Shown here: positions 34,901 through 45,840 of the stretch, in pieces
Layout: each line of letters begins with the position of its first letter
Numbering within the stretch: position 1 is the stretch's first letter
Assembly: GCF_023856365.1 (NCBI RefSeq)
Contig: NC_064534.1
Span: forward strand, 15,273,960-15,337,959
DNA: 64,000 nucleotides
Source: Brienomyrus brachyistius
Taxonomy: Eukaryota; Chordata; Actinopteri; Osteoglossiformes; Mormyridae
Direction: 5' to 3'
Notes under the pieces: model-generated
Database searches by the model: none
Told to the model about the DNA's origin: nothing
The model's input: only the letters and a program-made list of their open reading frames with translations
Program-made: the position numbers and the translations under genes

Positions 34901-37900
34901 TACCCATAGCAGCAGCCATGGAGTTTGGGGTTAAGTGTCTTGCCCAAGGCCCCACAGACAGGACTCTTCTGCTGAGGCCAGGCTCGAACCGGCGACCTTC
35001 CCATCACAGGTACAGAGGCTCAGTCCCCTGAGACTCACACTGCCTCCCATTTTACCCTTATTAAACAGCAAGAGTATGTTGTTTTTTGCCTGAAAAATTA
35101 GCCAACATATCTTTTGGTTTGTTACTACACCCTTCTTTATGCCATGATGCCCATATTTACGCCATGCCCCCCTCTCTCCCTAAAGTTACACACTACACTT
35201 TATGCTCTTACTGGCCACAGTAAGATTCCATTTTTCTTTGTCTGTCCCAGAATTTCTCACTTCGCCTTTTGCTCGGGAGAAACTTGCAATGTTATGCTGA
35301 CTCCAAAATGCTTTGCTCAGCAGAAGTTTTCCAAAAGCACGTCGTTTGCGCTCAAGCCAGCCAGGGAATCATAGCAGCTCCTTGTAATCAAGAGTGGTTT
35401 CCTAGAATTTCCCAATACTCCTAGGAATGCACAGATGCCACGATACTAAACACAAGACAAATCTACAATGAAGAGCGCTGGCACGGGTGCAATTCTAAAG
35501 GCTGTATAAATGGGGATGAGGGAAATGAGAAGGCAATAATGGAATCTGTCAATAACAGAGCAACAAAAATGGGTGAGGTAGAGGAATTGTTATTGTTATT
35601 TAGATCTTCCTGGGATTTGAGGATGGCTGCAATTGCATAATAATTGTTGTCTCAGAAAACCAGCTTTTGAGATGCTTGTTGGTTACTGCTCAATTCTATG
35701 ATCACACGTGTTGATATTAATGAATATTCTACTGAAGAAAGTCATGTCAAGTATCCTGCTTATGGACTCTCTAGGGACTTTAATCAAGACCTTAAAAATT
35801 ACTAAACTGGTAGGCTAGCCACTGACCCAGATGATGTAGAACATATAAAAGTCTTTGTTGACAAATAAATTACATTGCTGAATATTGTACATGACCTAAA
35901 AAATGTGCATCACTGCTTCTTCAGATGACCGTGGAATGGAAGGAAAGATCCATAGGTATGATCCATGATATGCTGGATGCAAGTAACTTAAGAGAATGAC
36001 CACCTGTTAAACCACTTGCCTTATACAGCGGTTTTCGATTATATTTTCTGGCATGACAAATCTTTACGTGCAAAACAATGGCGTACAGTTGAAAAATTTT
36101 AGGGCAACAGAGGAACTTTAATTGTATGACGTATGTATGATATCAGTGCAGCGTCTTTATGCAAGCTGTCTTGCAGGAAGAGATACGTCCAAGAAACAAG
36201 ACAATCAGAAGCCAGAGGCACTAGGAAACACCTACAGGAAATAAATATTTCTGATTTATAGTTTCTGAATTTGCAGAGTGCAGACGTATGAAGTCATTGA
36301 TATTCCAGACGTCCCATGGATAGAACATGCGGCTTTGCGGTCTGATGTGCAAGACAGAAATGGCTTGGCCAGAGAAGAATAAGAAAAAAAATGTTCTGTT
36401 TTTGTGCATTAAGTCATAATAGGGAAACTCAGGAAAAGTCACATAAGCAGGTGAACATGGGGGGTAATTTGTCTCCTGCCTGCGGTTCACTTTGGGCTCG
36501 TCTCGAAACAATACCAGAAACCTGTGTTGATAACAATGCTGTTATTGGAGCTCATAAGAGAGGTGGTATCCTTCTGTCATCTTCATGACTCAACGGCTTG
36601 GGTTTGACCTCTAGGGAGGGATGTGAGGCAGCTGGAATAGCTATGTGCAGGGATAGGTCTGAGAGAGCTGGAATAAAGCTCTGGAAAAAGCCATGAAGCA
36701 CCGAGAAGGAGCCTGTGTCTAAACCCTCTTTCCTACTTTACATAACCATTGCCAACGGAAACCGGTTCATTTTGTAAATATTCAGAGTTAGATTTTTTAA
36801 AGCATCTGCCTGTTCAAACTTACAGGCAAGATAAAGTTTATAAAAAACAAGTTTATAACCATACTCCTACTACTCCTATTACTACTACAGTACTCCTACT
36901 ACTCCTATTACTACAACAACAACTATTACTACTACATGATTACAACAGCAGCAACCCCCCATCCATTTTCCAGCCACTTATCCTGTTCATAGAGGACATC
37001 ACTGGACATCATAAAGCTTAATTTGGTTGGGCAGGTCATTATGGTCAAAAGGACATAAAACACTACTTTATTCCTGACAGCACGACAAGCTACATGTTAA
37101 CAAAGCATGCTTGCATATTATAAAGCACACACAGCTGACGGGGGCATGTGTTGTCTGTTATAGAATTCTTAATGTCCATAATATTATGTAATAGAAATTA
37201 AATTTGATTCAGTTTTACATACTAAGTGGTTCATGATACAGGGAACAAAAGAAGGTGCCAGGAAAGAAACACAGCACTGTGCTACCAAAGAGCCTCAGCT
37301 GCCTTCCTGTGAGCCCACTGAACATCCCTACCACATGTCTGACCTAATGGCACACAGCTTGACACAGCGTAGTTCATAATGAAATCTCAGTGCGTGCTAC
37401 TCACTTAATTTCATTTACTTATTCATAAACCATTTTGTATCTCTCAACCAAAAGGCTCTGTCCTGGAGGTTCATTTTAAGCAGGCCTTTAAACCGCGACT
37501 GGAATTTTCTTTTTCCTCCACAAATTTCTTCAACAAACAGACAAAAATAGAATAAATAAGCAAGCTAAGCAGGCAATTTCCCGAGGTAAGAACAGCCACC
37601 ACACCCCCCCCACCCCGGTTAACTGTGAAAACCACTTACTGTGTCAGATTTGAAAATCTTTTTTTAACAGCACACAAGCATAACAGATATGAAATCTTGA
37701 TATTTTACTCTTCTAGCATAGTAAAGAGATGTATATGCATGAAAGATCTAGTGTCAGTGTCAGGCCTTAAATGCTATTATTTATTTAGCTACTTTTCCTC
37801 AGGCTTTAAAATTTGGAGAATCATTATAAGAATGTAAAAATAAAAAAACAGCCTGTTTCTTTGAGACAATTGAGGTTTATAACTATAAAATCTTCACAAA

Positions 37901-40900
37901 ATAATAATTTTCCAGTATTACATGATTTATTTTTATGTTTTATAGAATTCTAAAATCCTAAAATTGTTGATTATTTGGTAATTCTGTACAAAGAAACATT
38001 CTGAATTTGTTAACAGAGGCATGTATAATAAATATACTGTATGAGATCGTCTCGAAGATTTGCGATTAACGTGTGGAATATTAGCATGGCTCTGGGAAGA
38101 ATAATGGTCAAAGCCAGCGATCATCTGGCACACCCTAAATGACAGACACCTGCATCTACTTACATCTGCTGGCAAAATATCATTCAAATCTGATAAATTT
38201 ACAAATAGACACGCTGAAGATTGGCATTAGTGCTAGCAGCAGTGTTTCAGAAAAATGCGAATGTGGTTACAGTGAGTGGGGGCAATTTTGACATGTGCGG
38301 CTATTTATAATGTGCTCCTGTCAAATGAAGCCTCAATCAAAAATAAATCTCTCCAGCTGAGCCCACTTCCAGCTTCCATGTGAGATCTAAGGGTTCATCA
38401 GACGAGATATTCTCGGGAAACGCTAAAGTGTTAAGTTGGGCAACGTGATGCAAATATTGATTTTAGCTGCAAAGAATTTCTAACGAGTCTTCCATTCTGA
38501 ATATCCCTTAAATCATGACTATTTGAAAAGGGAGTTCTTGTCTATATTTATAGGAAGTTCCAATTGTTTGTTTGTTATGGTAAAATATACGCAAGCTTTA
38601 CTGGCGCTTATTGTGCCTGTTTTCTTGTAACAGAATTCTACTGTAACTACCATAACCTTTCAATGCATTGACGCAAGTCTTACTATTTGGAAATGAATGG
38701 TATGAATGTGAGGCACACCATTAATGATAGATATACTGAAATATTCTCAGTGATTCTCATTTATGAGGTACAGCACTGAATTCCTTCTCTCCTTAAGCGC
38801 ATTATTTTGTGAATTGCAAAAAGCTGGTGGATTCACCTCAGATGCCACACAGGACTCCTTCAGTTTGTCTTTCCAAGCACCAAGCAAACACCAAGGTTAA
38901 AAAAAAAGGTTTACAAAAAAATATCTGTGACCAAAAGGTTGTCTTTAAATACCAAAACTGAAAAATGCTTGGGGCAACTGGGCATAATAAGTGTATAAAC
39001 TGCTTCCATAAACTCAAATGTATCATAAGCTAATGTAAAAAGACTGTTGTATGACAGCATCTTATCTTCTACCATTGACAGCATCTTCTTGGAAGGCATC
39101 GCCATCTTTCTGTTAGACCATAAAAAAATGTCCCGTCATTCGTCCCATTAGACTGCTGGGTCAGTGACTCATGTTATTAACATTCCTGGAGGATGTGTAC
39201 GTAGGCAGATCTGGTGGCCCCCTCTGTGTTTATGGAATTGAGCGCAGCTCATGTCGTTTCTGAGCATTGGAAAAGTTGAGTCTAATCTTTCTCAATGATT
39301 ACTCCATATGTGGCTGCGAGACGCAGAATTCGTCTAGACTTCCGCAAGTTTATTTTTTGTGTGTGATGAGGACTACTTCTCCCCCGAATTCACCTCTATT
39401 AAACCTCAAATACCTGTCAAACTAGTTTTTCATTTTATTTCTAAATCTAGGAATCTACATGTTTCAAATGCCATTAGATTTCTTGGCTTTGCACGCTGAG
39501 AGAATCCTCATCCTGTTTTTGACTGCTGAGTGAGACCGCCATAACAGGAAAACCAGACAGATCTCCAGGGATTCCATGAACACATACTGTTTGAGTTTCA
39601 ACCAAGCGAGACAGAGGGGTGGAATCCAGTGCAAATGCATCTTGACTTTTGGACATAGTCGTATACTGCTGCCCAGTTCATGACCTCCATTTGAAGAACA
39701 TTTTGTGCTTATATAGTGGAATCACCAAGTGCTTAACTGACCCAGCAACAAAGACTCGGAGTAACTGCAACGTTTAGATCCCACAGTGGAAACACTGACA
39801 AAAAGTGCAAGTGAGGGAATTATTATACATTGTTTGCTTTCATTATCTGAGGAAGACATCTGCAGTCAATAATATTCTTTTCTATTAGAATACGGATTAT
39901 TTTCTTTCCTAATGAATATTAACACTGGAATTTTCGGTGGACCTTCTGAGTGTAAATACTGGAGAAGAGGTGGGAAAATGACATTCATGATGATATGTAT
40001 TTCTGTTGAATATGTAAAAATGGACACATGAATAAACATATACCAAAAACAAAAATCTTGCTTGAAATAAACATTAATTTAATAAGCATATTGGTCATCT
40101 TTGGCAGGTTTATGAAAATTCCGCCTATATTTTTCTCAAGCTGAGGCTAACCTAGTACTTATAGCCAGCCTCCATAAACACTCATCCAGCACAGGGTCAT
40201 AGGGGGCCTGGAGCCTGTCCCAGTAAACATGGAGCAGAAGGCAGGAGACACCCAGGACAGGATGCCAGTCCATCACAGAGCACACACTCTCACATAATCA
40301 TAGACCATGAGCAATTTAGTCACCAGTTCCACAAACTGCACAAACAAGATCATGCAAATTCCAGACAAAGGAGGTGGAATTGTACCCAGGGGTGCTGGTA
40401 GAGATTTTGGGCCCTTTTTTGGGATTGCTTACCCGTTAGTCAGCGGCTTCTGAAATCGCCCCCCACCCCCCCGCTCAGCCCTGATTTTAACCCCCAACCC
40501 AAGAGGTACACAGCCGCATTGCTGACCATTAAGCCACCATGCCATTCTCGTAATTACAGTCACATGTTAATTTAAAAATGCCTGAGGCTTCTGTCTGTAA
40601 AAATCCAGCCACTGTATTCCAGTATGATGTTTACAAACAATAGACGTAATACAATAGCTATTTCCCCCGAGATGTATTTACCTCAACGTTGTTGGTGAGG
40701 GTATTGACGAACTTAAAGCCGGGAATCCTCTTGTCACTGCACAGCACTCCTACGTCTTCTGTGTGCTTGCAGTCGGACACCCCAATTCCATTAGAAGAAC
40801 ACTGGGCCAGGGTTTTCTCCTTGCCAGTGCAGTGCACATTGTCAAACCAGATGCGCCCTGATTAACAAAAAAGCATATTTTCAAAACACTATGAACTTTC

Positions 40901-43900
40901 CTGTTTTGGCAGCTTGAAATTCTTTAATTTATTGCCCCCCCCCCAAAAAAAAACCAATTACCTTAACAAAATAAATTAACTGATGAAGAGTCCGTTTCTA
41001 CACATCATTCATTTAAAGACACCCAGCAGGCACTGCATAGACTAACAAATTATAATTTTTATTGAGTCAGCTAGGTGGATCTCCCTGAAGCAGTGTTACA
41101 GGAGATCAAGACGGAGCATCAAGTAAGAGAAGCAGAGCTCTGCAGCAACCCTTAAGGAGGCCACGAGAAAAAGCAGTAGTTCAATCTGCAACTGGAAGTT
41201 CCTGCTGGAGGGGAATCTAGAGAGAGACACGCAAATATGCAAACTAGTGCAGATGGTACTAATATAGAGTCTGGGCACCATTCTGCTGCAAGAACTACCC
41301 AGTAGCTGGATGTGATACAGAAACAGCAGTGTGACTTCCAGCAGACTGTGCAGCACAGCCCCAAACTCCAGAAAGCCAAGGAGAAGCTTCAGTCCTGCAT
41401 CACAATTTAAAGGATCAAGTGGGTAGATTTAACGTCAGATGAGACTAAGAGGTCTCCACCATGCTGTTCTATTGAACCTTTGACCTATTTTGAGTCCTTT
41501 TTAATAAAAATTGTAAGTGTTCCTGCACCTTTGATCCATGTTGTGGCTTGTTGTGTTCAACCAGAACCAAACACCTATGGTTTTACATTTATATTTTGCC
41601 ATAACTGTAACATAAATCTTGTTGCTTAGCCGGTACTTTTAACTAAAATGACTTTGAAGTGTGTCCACATTTACACTCCCAGTCAAAAGGTTTTGCACAC
41701 CACAGGTCTTTGCCACTTTTCCATTATTTCATAAACTGCAGATTTTTTATTCGTTAAGCATCGGAAAACTGAGTGAACAACTAGAAATGAATGAAAAAGT
41801 CAACTTGTTTTATTTTCCTTTATAACATGGAAAGAGTATGTAATAGTACATGTCTGACATCCTGTTCACTGGTCGTGTGGTGATTTCAGTGTCAAAGTCT
41901 AGACTGTCCTTTAACTTTAAATGCACTATTCAACTGGTTCATTGCACTCGCTGTCACTTAATAGCTCATCTAACGCTGGTCTAGTGATCCACATTATATT
42001 GGGTGGCTTTTTGTAGATCAGTAGTGAGACATTTTCTGTGTCTGAAACATTGATTATGGGTGGCAGATATCAGCTAGCAGAGAAAAGACAAGCAATTATC
42101 ACTCTGAAAGGAGAAGGCTATAGTTACAGAGTAATTGTCAAGAAATTGAAAATTCCTTTCCGCAGTTGCTTATACCATCAAGAGACACCTAATTGAATCT
42201 AACCTGGACAAGAAGAGGGCTGGTAGGCCTCAATCCACTTCTAAGGCACAAAACAAGTTTATACGAGTGACAAGTACATGTAACAAAAGGTTAAGTGCAC
42301 TAGAAATCAAAGCACAACTGAAGAAATGCCATGGTACCAAAATGTAAGCTTCAACTGTGCAGAAAACTGAGGAAGGCAGGGCTGAAAGGGTGCGTTTCAG
42401 CCAGAAAGCCACTTTTGAGGGTGCGTAACAAAAGGAAAAGGTTTGTATGGGCGGAAGGACAGAGAAACTGGTGTGCAGAAGGCTGGTGTAAGGTGCTGTC
42501 AACTGAATAATCGAAGTCTGAAATCTATGGTTTCCAAAGGAGGTGTTATGTGCGCCGTTAAGCACTGTGAAGGGGATGCTGTCCCGGTGTGTAACTTCCA
42601 CTGCAGCATGGAGGAGGCAGTGTGATGGTTCAGGGCTACTCTGCTGAATCAAAAATTGGAAATCAGCATAGAACGACTTTAATTTTGAATTAGAAAGGCT
42701 ACCATAACATTCTGCAGCGACGTGCCATTCCAGCAGGTAGGAGACTCATTAGTCAGCTATTCTTTCTGCAACAGGACAATGTCCCCAAACATGTCTCCAA
42801 ATTGTGTCACAACTATTTGTAAAGGAAAAAAAAAACGAATGGAGGTTGAAACCCATGGCCTGGCCACCACAGTCATCTGACCTGAACCTCATAGAGCTAG
42901 TCTGGGATGAACTGGACAGAAAGGTCAACTAGAGCATCACACCTGTGAACAATGCTCCAGGAGTGCTGGAATATGCTTACAGGGTAGTATTCAATGATTT
43001 ATTGTCCCTTGTAGAAATAATGCCTTGAATTTGCTCTGCTAGAGAGGGTCACTTTGATGAATCAAAGATATGACATTTTCTTGCTAATAAAGGTACTCAA
43101 ATGGTGAAAATAAAAGTAATAAAGTAAATTGTTAGCAAATAAGTACATTTTTAGTAAATATTAAGTGAGTAATGTGCAAATGTAGAGAATCAAACTGTGC
43201 CTTGACTGGGACTGTATACAGTTAGAAATTACACTAAATCTTAACTGCATATACTAGGAATTTGTTTTGGCAGTATTGGTGCTTACATTCACAGATAACA
43301 TAGAAAAACACAGAACATAAATTAAGAAAAATACATAAATAGAAATAACAGAATAGACACAACCTCATTTATTTAATGGATGTTTGTACAGTTTAGCAGG
43401 AAAACTGCATTGCCACACTCCACTTAGTGACAAACTGAATACCCTGGACAGCCAAGGAAATGTTGAGTCATTACCGAGGTAAGTTAATTACAGTGCTGAG
43501 AATGATGTGGCTTTCATTAAATGCTGCTTCAAAGCTTACTCCTATGTTCCAGTATGACGTTTATGGATCAAAGGAAAGAGCTGATTAAATCAACTTTTGT
43601 TTTTCTTTATAGATTTCACATTTTGCAATTTGTCTTCAGCAGCACCTGTATGATGAATGTAAGCTTAATGTCTAATACACAGAATTGCTAAGTTTCCATT
43701 TTACTTACTTAGCAGACAGTTTGACTGAAAGCACGGTCAGACAATCCCTGGGGCTGTCGGGATTATGGGCCTTGCTCAAGGGCAAGATGGTGGCATCACT
43801 CTACCGACTTTGAGGTTTCAAACCGCAAATTTCCGATCAGAGGCACAATCCCAATCCTAATCCGCAATGCATGCACCTTCATAACACACTGCATATTTGC

Positions 43901-45014
43901 TTGTTTGCATAATTGTTCTGAATGAACAGGGGGAAACGCCTAAGGATTTGTTTTGAAACACAATGTGTCATTCTCACGAACTCATTACCGTAACACATCA
44001 AATTTCTCACATTGTATTATTGTCTGAACAGTTGTCCCTGTTTTAGTTAATCAGCTGCGTAATAAAACAAAATTCAAAACATTGTATTTCGCTGTAACAT
44101 TTTGGGGTTTTTTTTGGTGAAGGAATCTCATGCCATGAGAATGACTGTACCAGGCTATTGCCATGCATCCAGTTTCAAAATAAAGGGTTTCTGTGGGTTT
44201 CAAATAGGTTCATAGTGTAAATGAAGTAGTCCATGTTCCACGTTTACCTTCTTGCCAAAATCATCCTTATCACCCCTTTTTTTTCCTGCTTGATGAATTT
44301 ATTATACATCTTGCATGGCATACGCCTTCTTTTTCAAGTTACGCGCGGTGGGAATGTCCACGCTTTTGAGGGGAGAATAGTTTTCGGGCGTATCATTTTA
44401 AGACATTCTTTTTCATTATGCAATTGCTTGACAGAAGAATCAACTCCAGTGTCCAGTGTTTCCCAACCCGGTCCTCAGGGACCTATGAACAGTACACATT
44501 TTTGCTCCCTCCCAGTTCCCGGCACTTGAAATCCACGAGAGGATAAAGGATTATGAACTGGGGAAATGTTCGGAGTTGAACTGCCTGGTTTATGCCGCCT
44601 AATGCTAAATGTTTCATGCAAAACAAACCATCATGTAACTGCATACAATACTGTAGCTAGCCTACCTTCTCCTTTGCCATATTTCGAACCTGGGTACCAT
44701 GACACGGCTTCTATGTAGCCCAGCTCCCTGCACACCACCTGGGCAGCATGAATGGTGAAGTCATCGTCACAGACGGTGCCCCACTCGCCATCATAGAAGA
44801 CCTCCACGCGACCCTCGTTGTGCTTGCGCTTCTCCCCTGCCAGGCGCAGCTGAATCTTCGGGGTGTCAGGCGGAAGCACCGAGGCTGTGTAGTGCTCCTG
44901 CTCAGCTTCACCGTAGGCTTCCGGATAGCCCCATGCCTCATACTGGGCTGCGCACGGCACCAATAGGCACAGCAAGGCGACGAGGCAACATGCATGGGAG
45001 CTGCAGCCAGGCAT
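17057..45014 (-). CDS. loxl2: loxl2 (lysyl oxidase-like 2), complete coding sequence in 13 exons
   Basis: LOXL2 is a secreted copper amine oxidase that deaminates peptidyl lysine in collagen and elastin, starting cross-links; nuclear roles are also reported. Thirteen exons join in frame to 766 residues (human 774). In order: signal peptide 1-23 (cut before QYEAW), SRCR1 about 54-157, SRCR2 182-299, SRCR3 321-421, SRCR4 431-540, lysyl oxidase domain 542-766. The copper site is H621/H623/H625 (WHDCHRHYHS); the LTQ cofactor pair is K648 (EGHKASF) and Y684 (WDTYRHD), spaced 36 as in human. The R-K|A processing site before SRCR3 is kept (about 313). LOXL3 and LOXL4 fit less well in SRCR1. Fish may have a and b copies; which one this is cannot be told. 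Introns carry many repeats. Intron 9 uses a GC donor. Confidence 0.97.
17632..17735 (-). repeat. fragment of CCATCC-type fish repeat
   Basis: Only the 3' part remains ('AGCACTGTTGCC...GTGCATGTGCTCCCTGTC' on the + strand). It lies in the last loxl2 intron. Confidence 0.5.
17888..17999 (-). CDS. loxl2: loxl2 exon 12
   Basis: Encodes [32 protein letters not shown] and SCHI; donor ATAG|GTGAGA. This is the conserved C-terminal lysyl oxidase segment. Confidence 0.97.
18183..18319 (-). CDS. loxl2: loxl2 exon 11, LTQ tyrosine
   Basis: Encodes [19 protein letters not shown], the LTQ tyrosine (Y684) in WDTYRHD, and [17 protein letters not shown]. Acceptor AAACAG; donor CCAG|GTAATT. Confidence 0.97.
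18450..18565 (-). CDS. loxl2: loxl2 exon 10, copper histidines and LTQ lysine
   Basis: Encodes [18 protein letters not shown] and [19 protein letters not shown]. Holds H623, H625 and LTQ K648. Its acceptor ends the GC-AG intron. Confidence 0.97.
19749..19989 (-). CDS. loxl2: loxl2 exon 9, start of lysyl oxidase domain
   Basis: Encodes [51 protein letters not shown] and WVWHDCH. The exon ends CACAG|GCAAGC: a GC, not GT, donor. No GT alternative keeps the invariant C-H-R-H-Y-H. Confidence 0.95.
20080..20215 (+). repeat. tRNA-like SINE relic
   Basis: Contains CCTTGCTCAAGGGCTC and a worn AACCNCNNACC...GAGCCTAAC region. It lies in loxl2 intron 8. Confidence 0.55.
20497..20662 (-). CDS. loxl2: loxl2 exon 8, second half of SRCR4
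   Basis: Encodes [30 protein letters not shown], and ends GVSCSE plus one base. Acceptor CCCACAG; donor GAGA|GTAAAG. Confidence 0.97.
20663..23974 (-). other. loxl2 intron 7
   Basis: Holds a partial CCATCC repeat (about 21800-21925, + orientation) and a SINE-tail fragment (about 23698-23745, GATACTTTATTTATCC). The rest is AT-rich; I see no gene. Confidence 0.6.
23975..24142 (-). CDS. loxl2: loxl2 exon 7, first half of SRCR4
   Basis: Encodes [35 protein letters not shown] and [17 protein letters not shown]. Acceptor CTCCGCAG; donor CCAG|GTGCGT. Phase 0 at both ends. Confidence 0.97.
24808..24959 (-). CDS. loxl2: loxl2 exon 6, second half of SRCR3
   Basis: Encodes [28 protein letters not shown] and [15 protein letters not shown]. 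Acceptor CTTCAG; donor CGG|GTGAGG. Confidence 0.97.
25617..25800. repeat. MITE-like fish repeat
   Basis: Begins GGTAACACTTTACTTAAAG and contains several ATGCATTATG-type palindromic pieces typical of short fish MITEs beginning GGTAACACTTTA. A related fragment lies at about 49558-49640. The exact ends are unclear. Confidence 0.5.
25896..25925. repeat. (CA)n microsatellite
   Basis: About 15 uninterrupted CA units, in loxl2 intron 5. Confidence 0.95.
27033..27262. repeat. 33-bp minisatellite, 7 units, in loxl2 intron 5
   Basis: Unit (in two parts) GAGTTTCTTTTACTGTG + CTCATGGGTTTCTCTG. Five inner units read CATGGG, while the first and last read CATGCG. One unit has GTTTGTTTTAC. Because 33 is a multiple of 3, open frames run through it on both strands (for example [11 protein letters not shown] repeated). 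These frames lack any other sign of coding. Confidence 0.95.
27819..28002 (-). CDS. loxl2: loxl2 exon 5, first half of SRCR3
   Basis: Encodes [34 protein letters not shown] and [15 protein letters not shown]. Acceptor CTCCACAG; donor CAAG|GTACGA. Confidence 0.97.
28169..28509 (+). repeat. CCATCC-type fish repeat, near full-length
   Basis: Starts ATCCATCCATCCATCTTCTA, runs through CCGCTTATCC, GGAACAACCCAGGATGG, GGGGAGAACATGCAAACTCC and CGAACCCGGGTCC, and ends ACCACTGTACCACCATGCCGCC. It is the best reference copy in the window; other copies are near 545, 1655, 7143, 17632, 21800, 33310, 40176, 45520, 46366, 56550 and 59545. Confidence 0.9.
28510..30714 (-). other. loxl2 intron 4, remaining part
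   Basis: AT-rich. I see no gene and no repeat family that I can name. Confidence 0.5.
30715..30931 (-). CDS. loxl2: loxl2 exon 4, end of SRCR2 and linker
   Basis: Encodes [39 protein letters not shown] and GFRKAFRQE. The NCT glycosylation sequon and the RK|A convertase site of the family are kept. Confidence 0.97.
32803..33014 (-). CDS. loxl2: loxl2 exon 3, SRCR2
   Basis: Encodes [50 protein letters not shown]. Acceptor CTCCACAG; donor ACAA|GTGAGT. Confidence 0.97.
33310..34178 (+). mobile_element. composite repeat: CCATCC-type copy plus non-LTR retrotransposon 3' end
   Basis: 33310-33560 is a worn CCATCC repeat with a poly-G tract inside (33362-33387). 33600-34178 is the 3' end of a non-LTR retrotransposon: it encodes, over two frames, a degraded RT C-terminal region ([19 protein letters not shown], then [10 protein letters not shown], then [19 protein letters not shown]) and ends with a GGATGGATGG tail. 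The frameshift and truncation mean it is inactive. It lies in loxl2 intron 2. Confidence 0.8.
34823..35048 (+). repeat. tRNA-like SINE relic
   Basis: Starts GATGATACTTTATTGATCCT and holds a B-box-like GCTCGAACCGGCGACCTTCC and a terminal CTGAGACTCACACTGCC. This is the clearest copy of this family in the window. Confidence 0.7.
35049..40175 (-). other. loxl2 intron 2, remaining part
   Basis: Mostly anonymous AT-rich sequence. It contains a TAC/CTA trinucleotide-rich tract (about 36862-36940), followed by a tiny CCATCC fragment at about 36958. No coding exon recognisable. Confidence 0.5.
40176..40545 (+). repeat. CCATCC-type fish repeat, worn copy
   Basis: Reads ACTCATCCAGCACAGGGTCA, then GATGCCAGTCCATCACAGAG and, at the end, ATTAAGCCACCATGCC. 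It has an internal C-rich insertion near 40460. Confidence 0.75.
40682..40857 (-). CDS. loxl2: loxl2 exon 2, end of SRCR1
   Basis: Encodes [39 protein letters not shown] and [11 protein letters not shown]. Acceptor TTAATCAG; donor GAG|GTAAAT. Confidence 0.97.
41041..41545 (+). pseudogene. possible retrosequence of unknown origin
   Basis: A GC-richer stretch in an AT-rich intron. It reads in pieces like a coiled-coil protein ([13 protein letters not shown]), with stops and frame changes, and ends near an AATAAA at about 41503. I cannot name a parent gene. It may be a worn processed pseudogene or an unknown repeat. Confidence 0.2.
41672..43218 (+). mobile_element. Tc1-like transposon with dead transposase
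   Basis: About 1.55 kb, the usual Tc1 length. Ends are inverted repeats: left TACACTCCCAGTCAAAAGG, right (other strand) TATACAGTCCCAGTCAAGG, with TA at both borders. The interior encodes, in broken frames, a Tc1-type transposase: a [11 protein letters not shown] block (near 42770) and an [18 protein letters not shown] block (near 42870), the regions carrying the second D and the E of the DD34E triad. Frameshifts and stops make it inactive. It lies in loxl2 intron 1. Confidence 0.88.
43730..43870 (+). repeat. tRNA-like SINE relic
   Basis: Contains GGGCCTTGCTCAAGGGCAAG and AAACCGCAAATTTCCGATCA. Same family as 45398 and 34823. Confidence 0.6.
44455..44535 (+). repeat. hAT-MITE end fragment
   Basis: CAGTGTTTCCCAACCCGGTC followed by CTCAGGGACC, the start of a well-known class of short fish and vertebrate hAT MITEs. 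A similar piece (CAGGGGTTTCCAACCCCAGG) lies at about 26490. Confidence 0.55.
44666..45014 (-). CDS. loxl2: loxl2 exon 1 (coding): signal peptide and SRCR1
   Basis: Start ATG at 45014, the first codon before a hydrophobic leader ([16 protein letters not shown]). Encodes [34 protein letters not shown] and [11 protein letters not shown]. The exon begins at about 45045 after TTCGGCTTCAG, so the 31 nt before ATG are 5' UTR and at least one non-coding exon lies upstream. Confidence 0.96.
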
Positions 45015-45397
45015 GATGATATTAACTCCACACTGACAGGGGTACCTGAAGCCGAAAAGTGAGAGAAAAATATTCAACTTAACTCCAGAGCTGTCATCCA
45101 ATTAGAAAAGTAATTGCAAATCATAAGCACAGTGTGAGGTACTGAAAAATTTATCACTTAAGTATTTGCAGAGGGGTCGATGCCCCTGTCGACTGAGGTG
45201 TGGAGTTTACACGCTTTGGGTGACGAAACACCAAAATATTGACGTGTCGAATGTAAATGACTCTTAAGCGTATTCTGCCACATTTTTCGCTAAGTCCTCT
45301 TAAGATCTGTATTAAGTCCCACGCTGCTACATGGGTAATTTTACACAAGTGCAATTTGTTAAATTATAATGTGCCCAATTACCGGAGTTATACTATT

Positions 45398-45494
45398 TAA
45401 GGGCCTTGTTCAAGGGCCAGCATAGATGTGACTGGCTGGAACCATCAACCTTCAGATTGCAGACACAGAGACCTAACGTGCTGAACCGCACCTT
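45398..45494 (+). repeat. tRNA-like SINE relic
   Basis: GGGCCTTGTTCAAGGGCCAG, then GGAACCATCAACCTTCAGAT and CTGAACCGCACC. Confidence 0.65.
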
Positions 45495-45519
45495 AGGAGT
45501 TGATATTATCAATATGTGT

Positions 45520-45840
45520 CTTCTAACCATTTATCCTGAGCAGGCTCAGTGAAGGAGGGGAGGGTCTAGATTCAATCCCAGACTGCACAGGGAGCAAGAC
45601 TGGGCTACACCCAGGACAGGTGGCCAGTCCATGGTAGAATACATGTAGAATAGGAAAATTGGAGATGACAGTTAGCCTACCTGCATGTCTTTGAACTGAA
45701 GGAAAGAACAGCACCCAAGGAAACCCAGGTAATGTGAAGAGAGCATGCAACCTCCACACTCACACACACACACACACACACAGCAGAGGTACATATCAAT
45801 CCCCCAGTCCCAGAGGCACGAGAAAACTTCTAATCACTGA
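45520..45840 (+). repeat. CCATCC-type repeat with a (CA)n tract
   Basis: Contains CCATTTATCCTGAGCAGG, ACACCCAGGACAGGTGGCC and CATGCAACCTCCACAC. A CA microsatellite occupies about 45758-45782. Confidence 0.7.

Noticed and set aside
44711..45031. 106-codon frame overlapping loxl2 exon 1
   Set aside because: It is the +1 frame of the true signal peptide/SRCR1 exon; only the other frame matches LOXL2.
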